Shown: piece after piece, positions 47,041 through 58,800 of the stretch
Layout of the letters: every line of letters begins with the position of its first letter
How positions within the stretch are numbered: position 1 is the first letter of the stretch
Source of the DNA: Sodiomyces alkalinus F11
Taxonomy: Eukaryota > Ascomycota > Sordariomycetes > Glomerellales > Plectosphaerellaceae
Assembly (NCBI RefSeq): GCF_003711515.1
Contig: NW_021167082.1
Coordinates: 1 to 64,000, forward strand
DNA: 64,000 bases
Direction of reading: 5' to 3'
The notes under the pieces: model-generated
The model's database searches: none
What the model was told of the DNA's origin: nothing
What the model saw: only the letters and a program-made list of their open reading frames with translations
Made by a program: the position numbers and the translations under genes

Positions 47041-48661
47041 CACAATACAATACCCTCTCGATAAGAGGAGCGATGGCGATGCTCAACGAGGAAGGCTTCA
47101 GTTGGGAACACCAAAGGAGAGAGGGACCAGAAGGGTATGAGGGAACGTGCAAGTTTGGAGATCCCGTATATGTGCCGCCGAACACCGAAGGGAGGTAATT
47201 AATCATCCGGGGTTAGAACTTAGGTGAAAGGGGACACTCCCCGACTCTGGAGCACACGCCTGCAAGAATCATGATGCGGTGTGGGTATGGCTTTTCTTTC
47301 GGGATAGCTGCGTGGGTGTGGATGGCTCGAGTGAGTCGAGTCTCGAGTCGATGAGAGCAGCATCCCAATATTTCCCGCAGTAAGCGCTCCCAAAAGTTTT
47401 GTCCATGCATAGACCGTGATCACATGGAGAGCAGAAGGCGCCTTCAAACCCCTGCTGCGCCCTGGGGCCTGGGCCCCTGCTCGTCCCTTGGCGAGGACAA
47501 CAGTTGAGAGCACGAGGACATGAACTTACCTGGCAAGGCCCCTATTGAACGTCCAGGGTCCTCATTCGTTGGCTTTCACAAAATCATAGCCCACATTCCG
47601 AGAAAACCATTCGACCTGGAAGGGTCTGTTCGTCTTCGCTGCAGAAAGTCCTGCAGTTGAACCCTCGCAAGAAGAGCCTGAGCATGCTGCATGTCCACAG
47701 TCCATCTTACCGTCTTACCGTCTTACTCTTACCCCACCGCCCGAAGTTCGGAACCGAACAGACCCTATGGGACACGGTCCGACCCATCGGGCCCCCGCCG
47801 GGTATTTCCGTGAACCGGTGTCAAGCTCTAATATCAGTGGCTGTCAACGACGGAGCGGGGACTGCAAGGAACCAGCATAGGTATGGTACTGGAAGTAATA
47901 GACTGGCACTATCGATTTTTCCTTTTTCCTGTTGGAAGCTATATCGGTAATGCAATGAACTTATCAGTGATTGGATGAAACCTCCCGGGCACCGGCGCGT
48001 GTGCGGACAGGGATCATGGTTCTGACTTATACCCGCACCCACGCGGGGGGCCCCGCGGGCCGCGGCCCCCGCCCCCACACCGACCCGTCACTGCGGCAGC
48101 CCTGGTTGAAATAGGGGACCTATCAGGAACTATGCCTGGGTCAATATTGTACCTAATACTTTCCAGGGTTCAATATTGTCAAGGCTCGCGAGGTAAAGGA
48201 TTGCCGTTGTCACAAGCTTGGGTTGGGTCAGGGGCTCAAGTCTCAGGATGACAAGATGGATCATGGTCCATGGATCCCTGGGATCAAAAAGTTAACCGCC
48301 CATGCAGCATTGCAGCCTAGGTATACCGTACATATGTGCGTGACTCGTGAGTAATTACTTTACGATATCTCGAAGCATAGGGTGGACCACTGGACTCGGG
48401 TGGAGGGGTTGCAACTTGCGGCTTGCGGTTTGCATGGTCAAAAGTCCCGCCCCCAAAACCTTCGCTCCTGATGCTCTGTCTTCCTGTACTTCTGGCCTCT
48501 CGCCATCTTTTGCGCCGTCCCTCTGGTCTTTTCTCTCGGCACTAGAGTCTAGGAGTACCGGGCCATATTCTTATACTTCCAACCAATTTCTTTTTATTAC
48601 GGTCGTTCTGCCTTGGCTGGAGCTGATCTCTGGTAGGCAAAGGAACCGTCGAGTGAACATC
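47041..48661. promoter_or_regulatory. Divergent promoter of chitinase / LysM pair
   Basis: The 1.6-kb region between the two start codons must contain both promoters. A very GC-rich, nearly palindromic patch at about 48041-48085 is the most distinctive element. No hidden gene was found. Confidence 0.5.
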
Positions 48662-51423
48662 ATGAAGGCCACTCAACTTCTGTGGGTTTCAGCCCTATGG
48701 AGTCTATCCAGTGCTTCGTTTGTGTTGTACCGCGGAAGAAATTTAGGAGAATGGGCCGAGGAAAGAGGTGTCTCAACGTCTTGTATGGCGGCTCTGTAAG
48801 TTCCATCACTTCATGCCATGGACGGACCATATTAGGCCTGCTTGCGTGAAGGTGTGTTAACCCGCGAGACAGGAACACAACGCTCGACTGTGAGGACACG
48901 TTTCTGGAGGATATCATCCAGCTTGAACATTTCCAATGGCTTTTGTCCAACATGACCGAGGGATGCACGACCTCGTGTGAGACCGACATCAACCAGTGGG
49001 TGTCCGACGTCCAGACCGAATGCGCGGGGCAAGAAATGAGGGAGATGGGCAACATTATCCGCCCGTGGTCACTGCCGTTGATCTACCAGCACAAGTATCA
49101 GCTCGGATGCATGAGAGGCAGCGCATCTGAGTGGTGCTGGCTGGACAGTCTAGAGTGGGAAGGCAGCGAGATCCCCACCTACGACGAGGACCTCTGCATC
49201 ACAGGCAAGCAAATTTATTCCAAGTTGAATCAACGGATCCCGAGTCCCCGCTAACCATATCAACTTCCTTGCAGGGGATCCCGATTTCGATGCCGACGTT
49301 TGCTTCGAAGAGGGGTTTGATCAATATGCCGTCGAGGCGGACGACGTGAGACTGACCAATCTCTATGATGAGGAGCTTGTAAGTTGCAGAGATACCAGAG
49401 CATGGGCATTCCACTCCGTGTAGCGCCCGCGGCCCTTGCCCCGCGAACCCGAGTCCTAACGTCTCAACTTCCAGCTCTGCAGTGACTGCTTCCTCAAAAT
49501 CTTCCATCACCGCCTCCTCTCGCCCGTGCTAGAGATTGGCGACTTCACCGACTACCTCATCGAACAGCACGGCGAGCTGGAGACATTCTGCTCCACATCC
49601 ATGCCTTTGACAACCTCCTCGCCAGAGCTCTTCCTGCGCACCATGCCCATCCCCACCCCGACGACGACAGGCAGTGCGCCCCCGGTCATGACGACCTGCG
49701 CGGGACAGCTGATCGAGCCAGAGCCGTCCCAGCTCTGGTGTGACGCGCTGTCGGTGCAATACAACGTACCCACAGGTGACCTGATTGTGCTCACAAAGGA
49801 CTGGAGCTGCCGTCTGGACGAGGAGATCTGTGCCCCCCCACCGTGCCAGCTCCAATACATCGGCTTTGAACAACTATGGACCTGGTGAGCAAGAACAACA
49901 ACCAAACCTTCTACCATCTCTTCTTAGAGCATGAGCTGACACAGCAAATAGCGAGTCCCTCCGTGCCCTCATCTCGACGGCGGAGAAAAACGTGACGGAG
50001 GCGGAGTTTGCGGCTTGGAACAAGCGTATTGTGGGCACCTGTGACCACGTTCGAGGTGACCAGTATATCTGCGCCGGGTACGTTCCCTCATAACATACGT
50101 TCCAGGAACAGGGTAGTTGGGCAGTCGCTGACATGGCAGAGAAAAAGGCCCCCTGGAGGCGAGTACGAATTCCCTTCGCCGATATACGCGCCCACCTCGT
50201 CGGCTTTTTACTCCACGGCGACCCCTGCTCTTCCCACGCACTCCGGAACGACGGAAAGCTGCGGCAAATACTTCGACGCACGCGCTGGCGACACGTGCAA
50301 TGGCATCGTCTTGCGAGAGTACGTCACAAGTCAAACCCCAAGATCCATCCCAACCTCTCGCTCATTCTTAGCGGAAATCGCTGACAAAGGGGTTTTCGGG
50401 CGGGGCGTGGTAAAGGAGCATCACGCTCGACCAGTTCTTGGTGTTGAATCCCCAGATTTGGTCTAACTGCACTAACCTTTGGATGGACTACTCGTACTGC
50501 GTGGCGCCCGTCCTGGAACCCCCCGTGAGCGCGAACGGGGAATGTGGACCCGACAACGGGCATGCCGTCTGCGGAGGCTCCGGGCACGGCATCTGCTGCT
50601 CGTACGCCGGGCAATGTGAGTTGCAATTGGTCTCTCCCGTTACCTTTTTCAGATGGTGCCCTAGGGGGCCAAAAGAAAAGAGAAGTCCAGCGCAACTCCG
50701 CTAACACTCCTTGTAGGTGGTTCCGGGATAGCATTCTGTGGTGCCGGGAACTGTTACAGCGGCGGTAAGACAATCCTCTAGGCTTCCTGTCCAGTCGACT
50801 CTTTTGATATAATACGGGCACTGATGGCACGAACCTCTAGAATGCACGGATCCCTCCGATAATGTGAGCGAGGACGGCTCTTGTGGCCCCGACAATAACG
50901 ACTGGGTGTGTGGTGGAGAGAGCGGGTGGGGGAATTGCTGCTCAATCTACGGCTGGTGTAGGTGACCCCAACACTCGCAGCACTCTGCAGACCTGTCATT
51001 TCCGATGTTTCCCACTCGCTAACAAAATGTAGGCGGAAATTCCGAGCTGTATTGCGCTCCAGGCTCGTGCCGTACGTATCTATCCTCATTCCCGCCCTAT
51101 TCTGACTCACGGCCAGGGCGGATAAGAAGCAGACACTGACATTTGCTGAAGATAGCGGACAATGCGACACCGACGAAGGCGGCCCTTCCGTGGACGGTTC
51201 TTGTGGGCCGTTGTTCCCCGGCGACAAGGTGTGCGAAGGCACCCATTTCGGTGACTGCTGCAGTATTTATGGATACTGTGGTTCAGGTCCGGGCTACTGT
51301 AAGTGGCCCTCTGCTCTGAAATTGAAGAGAGGATCGATGCACCTGTCGTGACTCGTATCGCAACACAAGAACTAACAAGCCAAAGGCGGAGCCGGAAACT
51401 GCCATTCGGGCGACTGCGACTGA
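48662..51423 (+). CDS. Secreted LysM / CBM18 chitin-binding protein
   Basis: Twelve exons join in phase to give 620 aa: 48662-48795, 48873-49204, 49275-49378, 49475-49884, 49952-50077, 50148-50318, 50419-50615, 50717-50764, 50841-50957, 51033-51071, 51152-51298, 51386-51423. A signal peptide is at residues 1 to about 20. A Cys-containing N-terminal region follows, then a LysM-like segment (about 262-310, WCDALSVQYNV) and a clearer LysM (about 405-451, GDTCNGIV to YSYC). Three CBM18 modules (about 470-620) each carry the CGP...CCS-Y-G-C pattern. There is no catalytic domain. Such proteins bind chitin in the wall or matrix. The layout next to a subgroup-C chitinase matches the known LysM-chitinase pairs of filamentous fungi. 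Intron 2 has a GC donor (GCAAGC). Confidence 0.88.
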
Positions 51424-52120
51424 TCGCGGAGAGGCAATTCAGGTCGTGAGAAAGGAATTTGACGAGTTCCGGAATATTCTCGGGTATGACTCGAAAAGAG
51501 TCGATATACAGTCGATATACGGTCGATATATCATGACCATTATGTAGATGTAGACAGTTGGAATAAGCCCAAGGATGTGGTGAGTCTGCGCTGTGAGAGA
51601 CCTTTGGGAGTGATGTGAGGTTAATATTTAAGCACGTGACTCGCAGTGACAGGAAGTACCTGATATAGACGTTTCTTTCGTAGGAGGATAACGTGCTTGA
51701 AAAGGGTTCATGTAATTAACAGATCTGTCCGATCAGCACGTGGAAATAACGTAAGCTACTGCTTCTTGCAGTCTGCCCTCTCAATACCTTAAGGTACCTT
51801 AGGTACCCAAGGTAGTTCTCGTTTGTTCCTTGACCTATGGATTCCATCGACAAACCATCACCGAGTCAACAAGGGCTGGAAAAAGACGCATCCAGGTCGG
51901 ATGCGAGCAGGACGCCAAGACATGGAACCCCGGCCTAGTGCGTAATTATTATTTCGTACAGGAACGTGGTTTCCCGCAGGTCCCAAGCCCCAGTGTCGAC
52001 GTCTGCTTCTGCGTCTGCTTCTGCGTCTCTCCCACGCCTGAACGTGGCCGGCCACCCATGACCTAATAGACCACGCCTCTCACAGCCTACAGGAGGACGC
52101 AAGCGGTACCTGCCTTTATC
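51424..52120. other. Intergenic stretch before the 414-aa gene
   Basis: It contains three near-tandem copies of the 11-mer agtcgatatac at about 51498-51532 and a palindromic ggtacc cluster (cttaaggtaccttaggtacc, about 51788-51807). The last few hundred bases should be the promoter of the next gene. No coding region is seen. Confidence 0.55.
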
Positions 52121-53365
52121 ATGGACATCGCCTTCGACCCGGTGCGATGCGCGGAGCTGCACAACCAACTCCTCGCAAAGGCCATCGCGCACATCCCCGG
52201 CGCCGCCGAAGAGGTGGTGCGGGGGGACGTGATCACGCGGCTCCTCGACGTCGCGCCCGAGTGGGCTGACATGGACGCCCCCGACGAGGTGCCCATCTAC
52301 CGCTTCCTCTCCCTACTTGACAGCTACCGGCCACTCGAGGTCCGCCTCACGCCCGAGTTCTGGCAGCCCGTGCCGGCCTATTTCTGGAATGACCTCTACC
52401 AGGACCTGGACAGCCGCGATCTCATCCTGTTGTACCCGGACAACACGAACACCCCTATCATGGACGGTGGGCTCTTCCTCAACCTCGACACGAACCTCGT
52501 CCATTGGGGCCGTGTCAACGTTCACCCCCTCCCGCCCGACGAGTCCTGGGTGCCCCTTGAACTGGCCCTGACCAAGGCCCTGGACATGTGGGAGTGCGGC
52601 AAGTTCCACTGTGGGCCCTCGCCCTTCAGCAGCGAGGACACCCTCTCGACACGGCCCTGGACAGAGCGAGATCTCGAAGACGCCGTGTCGGCGTGGGACG
52701 AACTCCTCACCGCCATCCGGGACCGTCTTCCCCTGCCACCCGACGCCCCGAGACCGCCCATCCAGGACCCTCTCCCCTCCAGCCTAGTCGAGCAGTTCGA
52801 CCTAAGCCCCTTCGCAAAGGCCTTCCTGACCACGGCCAAGCGCCCGTCGTTCGCCTACGTCGCCCCCGGCCACCTGACCACCTTCACCCGGCAGAGCTTC
52901 GCGGACCTCTACGCCGCCGAAACCCCCGACGCCCCGCGTCGCGCGCAAAACGCAAACGCCGCCGCCGCGGACGAGTACGCCTCTCTCGTCCTCCCCGCCA
53001 CCCTCGCCGCCGTCCCCGAGGGTGCTGCCGATCCGTCCTTCGATAAAGACCACGGGCATGCAAAATTTACTATCAATCGCCGCGCCGGGTTGTATACGGA
53101 CCCGACGATGGGCTTGCGCGATGCCGATAGTGCGTGGCTGCTTACTGCCGAGGGCTCTGCTCACCCGGTGCGTTTCGTGGGACAACGGCCCTGGGGTGCC
53201 CCTCGCGGTGTGCGCTTTGCCGAGATGTTTTCTGTCTGGGCTGACTGGGTGCGCGATGGTGTCTGGGAGGTTAGCATTGAGGGGGTTGCTACGACGCATG
53301 CCTGGTTTACGGATCCCGCCACGGCTGAACTTCGAGAGTTGCAGTGGACGGAAACCTGCCGGTAG
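52121..53365 (+). CDS. Hypothetical protein, 414 aa, single exon
   Basis: An open frame with strongly coding-like composition (G/C at third positions) encodes 414 aa with no signal peptide or membrane segment. The N-terminal half is acidic and rich in Leu, Asp and Trp/Tyr, with stretches such as RFLSLLDSYRPLEVRL and YFWNDLYQDLDSRDLILL. A Pro-rich linker is near residues 205-217 and an Ala-rich stretch near 268-303. The C-terminal part ends with a WADWVRDGVWEVS segment. I do not recognise a domain. It looks like a conserved fungal cytosolic protein, but conservation was not tested. The ATG at 52121 is the first in frame. An antisense open run over the same region is a shadow. Confidence 0.75.
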   Translation: MDIAFDPVRCAELHNQLLAKAIAHIPGAAEEVVRGDVITRLLDVAPEWADMDAPDEVPIYRFLSLLDSYRPLEVRLTPEFWQPVPAYFWNDLYQDLDSRDLILLYPDNTNTPIMDGGLFLNLDTNLVHWGRVNVHPLPPDESWVPLELALTKALDMWECGKFHCGPSPFSSEDTLSTRPWTERDLEDAVSAWDELLTAIRDRLPLPPDAPRPPIQDPLPSSLVEQFDLSPFAKAFLTTAKRPSFAYVAPGHLTTFTRQSFADLYAAETPDAPRRAQNANAAAADEYASLVLPATLAAVPEGAADPSFDKDHGHAKFTINRRAGLYTDPTMGLRDADSAWLLTAEGSAHPVRFVGQRPWGAPRGVRFAEMFSVWADWVRDGVWEVSIEGVATTHAWFTDPATAELRELQWTETCR

Positions 53366-53415
53366 GGTGGCGTGGCGTGGCGTTGGGTTGGGTTGGGCTG
53401 GCTGGGGATCCGGGG
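53366..53415 (+). repeat. G-rich tandem tract after the stop codon
   Basis: Immediately after the stop come repeats of ggcgt, then tgggt, then tggc and a G-run. It can be read as a quadruplex motif in the 3' UTR of the preceding gene. Length and regularity are modest. Confidence 0.55.
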
Positions 53416-55823
53416 GATGGGGCACTCATCTGTTAGGAAATATGGTACTGTTCACCTTCGTAGGTAAGGGGAAGAGGGATGAAATTCTTACCTGTACAGA
53501 CTCTAGAAGTCTCAAGGGATGGGCTTTCGCCAAATACGGGGACTCAATAACTTCGTCAATATGGAACCGAGTCGGGATCTCCGGATAGATCATAGCTGAT
53601 ATGGCGCGGAGATCTGCTACCGTATCCCGATGTCCCGTGGAACAAAATCGCATGGTCTTTACATACATGGACTGGATCCCCATGTCCAGTATCATCTAGA
53701 CAGCCCACGTGCAGTCTATTAAATTAAGAGAGTTATTTGCAGCAGCCTCAAAGCTATATTTTAAACATGGTTGAGACGACGTGGCTTTGATACCTACATG
53801 TATTTTTCTCGGCCATTTGCTTTTTGTTAGCATCTAGTAAAATAGCTTCAGAACACATTGTATCTTGATAAATACTTATACGACGCTGGATGCCTGTCTA
53901 AAAGTGTACCCGGCTTTATAATTATTTCCAACACGTACACCGATAGATGTTTCCACCACCCACCGAAGCACTATGATCCTGACATTGCCCCGGAAGTTTA
54001 TTGAATCAGCCGAGTATAAGAATCTGTGCTCTTATTTTATTCGCTAGCTCTTGGCAGTATCTCGCTACCTATACTCTTAACGTAGATTGGGGGTGCGATA
54101 AAAGTGGTGGTGTACGGAGTCGGGAGTACACAATGATGTAGGTGGGAAGTCTAGTGTCATCAAAGGCTTCATTTAAACCGCCAAAACTATTGCGAAAAGA
54201 CCAAGAAACTTGGGGTAAAATGGCCTCATTTCGATTGGATGATTTTTGTACCTTTTTTTTTTTTTTTGGTGTGAGTGGGTGTGGGAATTGTGGAAAGGAC
54301 GGTGTTGGGTTTGGGTGTGAGGCGTCGGGTGAGATAACACCAGAACATCCATCATCAAAAGGATCGCCAAACATGGGAAATAAGGGAAAAAGTATAAATA
54401 GGGAGGCCCCCCGCTCCCTTAGACCCTATGGATCCCTCAAGTTGAACTGGAAACAAATTGGAGCGGAAAAGCCTGTCGATTGTTCATCTCTATCTATCAG
54501 CGACTCTTTAAAACTTGGGTCGAGTTTCCGGAGCTGTTGAAGAGGCCAAGGTCCGAAAGGCAACATGCCGAGTCTCCACTATTTCTGTAAGGCAAACAGA
54601 ACGATAACCTGAACTCTAAACCACTGAACTGCAGAAGGCCGGAAGGGGCGCATGACCCACTTTATTTTCCGGGAATCCAACAGCCGTGAACTACCTACCT
54701 ACCGGTACCTACCCGGCTAACGCCCCGACCTTTATCGACCACACCAGCCACGCCAGAGATATCACCCAGACATAAGCCACAACATCCATTGGTGTGTGGC
54801 TTATCAGTCGTGTTTGGCTCGTTCCCCGCGTCACCTCCGTTCTACGTGTTCCTGGCACGCGTCGACGTCGAGTGGATCCACTCTTAGAGTTCATCTCAAC
54901 CGCTTTTGCGAAGTACCTAGTACACTACCTAAGGTACTCCGACTTCGTTGCCCTCCTACGTCACTCGCTGATAGGATAACGACCTGCAACGGCACCCATT
55001 TGCTTATTCAGATACACCATTTTAATCTGGTCTCGACCCCTTTATCTTTTATATCTTCTTGCCTTTTGGCTTTGTTTCTACCTCTTCCGACGACAAATAC
55101 GGTGGTTTGACTAGTTCTCTTCCAAGGTACCTCTCTTGGGAGAAAGTCTTTCTTGCCCGTGTCAGTGGCCGTTAGGTGGCCCATGTCCCTTGCATTTGCA
55201 TTCCTCATAAGGTACCTAACTTTTGTACTGTCACTTGGCTCCACCCACCCAGTCGCCAGGTGAACGCGCTCGGACGCGACTCCGAGGCGGCATATCACGA
55301 AAAAGAAGGAGCGGTACGCCGTACCTGCCTTGGTGCATACTTCGTGCTTTGTTCCTTCCCGCCTCCCGAATTCCAAACGCTTTTACCCTCGTACCACTCG
55401 TACCACCGTACCTTTCGTACTTTCTTCACCTCATCCATCTTGGAAACTCTTCTCGGCACCTGTCATTTGCCTGCGTTCTTCTTCTCTCACAAACGATTCT
55501 TGACTCTCAATCTCGAATATCTCCCTCCTCTTTCTCTTCCCCAACCACGCCTCGTCTCATTGTCATGGTGCCGGATGCAATCCATCTTCTCCCTCTTCCT
55601 TCATAGACCCTATCTTGCTCTCCGTCCCTCCCTCCGTCCCTCCTCTTTCTCTAGACTCTCTAGACCACCTCTTCTCTCGATATCCGACACCACACCATCA
55701 CCAAGCATCCGGCATAACCGCAACGTATCGTCGTCACTGCCCATCACTTCATTTCCTCGCCTTTCTTTTTGCTGGCGACCGTGGCTTGCAGGTTGCCGTT
55801 CTCCATCTTCGCCTCTGCCCACC
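53416..55823. other. Long 5' region of the GATA-factor gene
   Basis: No convincing gene lies in these 2.4 kb. The left part (53700-54060) is AT-rich. A T-run sits at 54247-54268. Repeated gtacc-containing motifs occur at about 54693-54717, 54914-54945, 55123-55135, 55209-55217 and 55384-55420. From about 55400 a pyrimidine-rich stretch, typical of fungal 5' UTRs, leads to the ATG at 55824. Confidence 0.55.
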
Positions 55824-58800
55824 ATGGCGTCTCCTGTGCCCATGCCGTCCATGGGCCATTGGGGCGCCAATGGGCATCAGCAACTCTCGGAGTTTCAGCA
55901 GCAACATAATTCACAAAATGAGCAGCCTCATACATCCTACCAGCAGCCGTCTCAATCACATCCTCAACCTCAACCGCAACAGCCGCCACAGCAACAGCCG
56001 CCGCAGCAACAGCAACAGCCACAGCAACAACAACAACCAGGCGAAGATGGTCCTCAATTGAAGCTTATGGGGCGTACGACTACCCCTTCCTCACTTCTCA
56101 CTTCTTTCTCCCTTGCCCCAACTGCCCCAATCGTGTTTCAAGCCCCAGTATCTCATCAGAATGATGGGCCATGGGCCGTGGCTGACCATTTCCTCCCACA
56201 GTCAAAGTCAACTACACCATCGATACCGATACCCAGGCCAATTATCTAGCCCGCCATCCTCGACCTTTAAATGTCCAGACCATCTCCATAGACCAGACCA
56301 ACCAGATTGGCCTCGTTGACCTCAAAGCGTGTGTCCGATGCATCGCGAACTGCAGCCCCGAGCTTCTCTCCCACCCAGGCGACTACACCATATACGCCTA
56401 CGACTTCTCCGAGCCCGAAATCCCACTCGTCGGTCAGGGTATGCTCTCCTCCGTCCTCGACGCCGACTCTTCCGACTCCAAATTCGTCGTCGGCCGCGTC
56501 ACCAAGAACATGTTGGCCGTCTTGGGTGGTGGTCTCAAGGAAACCCTCGAGACCAGGTTCAGGTTGCTCTCCACCCTTAGAATCCCGAAACCCGAGTCGA
56601 ATTCGAACTCGACCTACAACTCGAATGCAACTCCCAACCCGAACTACCGCCCCGAGTTTGGCCGCTCCGAAAGCCAACTGAGTGTCGACCTTCCTCCCTC
56701 ACACAACCAAGGCCCCGAGCGGGCCATGACACCCACAGGGACTGCCGAATGGAATTCCTTCTTGCAGTCGAACCCTCAACTGGGCCACCAAGGCCCGACT
56801 AGCCATATTCCCCCTTCCGCACCTGCTCCTTCACAAAACCGCGCCGAGTTTCCACACCCCCTTCAACCTCGCCGTGACTCCTTCGGCCACCCTGGCTCGT
56901 CGGCTCAAATCCCTCCTCCCGCCCCACCTGCCAGCACCAGCACCGCCGCTAGTGCCGGTGCCCCTGACTGCCTCACCAGGATTGCACCGACACCCGTGGG
57001 TCCGGCCGAAACTGCAATGGACTCTGCTGCCAACCCCCCTTCACGCCCTTCATCGAGAGCCTCGAACAAGTCACGCAAGAAGGCGCCCAGCGGCCGGCCA
57101 CGGGGTCGTCCAAGGAAAAATGCCGCCCCCGACATGCCCGGTAGTACGTCTGGCTACGAGGATGGAACTGATGCAGAGGAGGGGCTCCCCAAGAAGAAGA
57201 GGGCAAGGATCTCCAAGGTCGTCAAGAATATCAACACCCCTTTCGGGGGCGGTCCCGATTTGCTACGCGTGGCTGCTAGCACTTCTGGCTCCCTCCGTAG
57301 CCTCCGGCCTGCTGGTCCTATGGGCGAGGCGCCACAAGGCAACCACCTGCAGGAGGTTCCTAGAGCCCCCACGCCTGTCCCCGACGGAAGAGGAGCCCCG
57401 GCGAGGGGATCGTTTGGGATGAGAGACGCGCGCACCGAGATCCGTCGACTGTCTACCCTCAACCAGACAGCAAACCCAGCGGAACAGTCTACTTATTGCG
57501 ACGCCATATCCCCGCCTAGCCAGGATGGTCGTTCGCCCGACTCGGACGCCGTGACGCCCATGATGTACTCGGATGACAGCGCTGCTCTGATCGGGTCGTC
57601 TCCCCCGGTCCCGCGGATAGCGCCCTACATCCGGTCAAGTCCTCCCCCTTCTAGTCCCATCCTACCCCCCATGCCGAAGCCGCAGTCGCAGCCAGATTCT
57701 GGCTTCATGAGCGGTGGCATAGACGATGTGACCGAGGAGCCGTTGAGATCAGTTCAGCCAGCACCAGCACCAGCACCAGCACCTGTAACCGCACCAGCAC
57801 CTGTAACCGCACCCGCACCCCCACCTGCACCTGCTCCCAAGAGGAAAAGGTCTCGATCTCGCGACACGTCTCACATTCCTATCCAAATCTTCGAGCTCCG
57901 ACAAAGTCAAGGTCTCTCCAGCGATGTCGAGATGGTTCCGTACGGTAGTTCAGGTCCGCGGGCCCCGACCTCTGCCCCCGGTTACTTTCGTCCACTTCCT
58001 CCTGCATTGGAGCGATCCCAAAGCGATAATATGCGAGCCGCCTTGCCTCCTCGCCCTCCTCCTCCTCCTGCCGCCCTTCCGTCACCAGTTCCTCCTCCCC
58101 CAGCACAAGAGAAAAACGAGTCCCCGTCGCAGCCAAGGGGGCCAGCTACGGCGGGAGAGGGGGACGTGCAAATGTTGGATAGAGGTGCTCCAGCGGAAGA
58201 GCAGCGGTCAGTGGAATTTCGGGAGGGAAGTGGCTACGCTGGTCCCGTCAATGGCGAGACCACCGTCGCTTCGAATGCCCAGTCGGAGGATGTGCCAGTT
58301 GAAACAATTGAGAAGGTCGAGGATCAGGAGGGTCAGGAGATTCTCCGACGTCTACGCATGGTCGTCGGAGAGGAGTCGACCCCTTCCGGAACAGCAACAC
58401 GCGAGAACGATTCCGAATCGTCATTTACCCTACCGCCCGCCCCTCTGCCAGCCGCAACTACATCCCAACAGCCCGGGCCGCTGTCCCAGTCAACGCCGTC
58501 CACATTCCGGCCGCTAACCCTTCCGCCCATCCCCGCGAGCGATCCGATCGGGTCCCTGGCGCTCCCTCCGATGCCGTCCCAAGAAGCTACGTCCTTCTCG
58601 GAGGCCATCTGTCCACCAAGCGATGCGCCGCAACCGTCCAAGTCGCCGCAGCCGGGACCCAAAGCAAGCAAGAACTACGTTAAAAAGGCGTCGATTCGGC
58701 AGAAACTTGAGGAGGCTATCAGGAATGGCGAGATGCCCCCGTATTGCGGTAACTGTGGCGCCATTGAGACGCCGACGTGGAGGAAAGTGTGGACACAAGA

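Noticed and set aside
52802..53425. Minus-strand 207-codon ORF
   Set aside because: Antisense shadow of the 414-aa gene.
54142..54540. Plus-strand 132-codon ORF
   Set aside because: It contains a long T-run read as poly-Phe and has no natural composition.
55176..55823. Upstream extension of the GATA-factor frame
   Set aside because: The sequence is a pyrimidine-rich 5' leader; the ATG at 55824 has the strong context and natural protein begins there.
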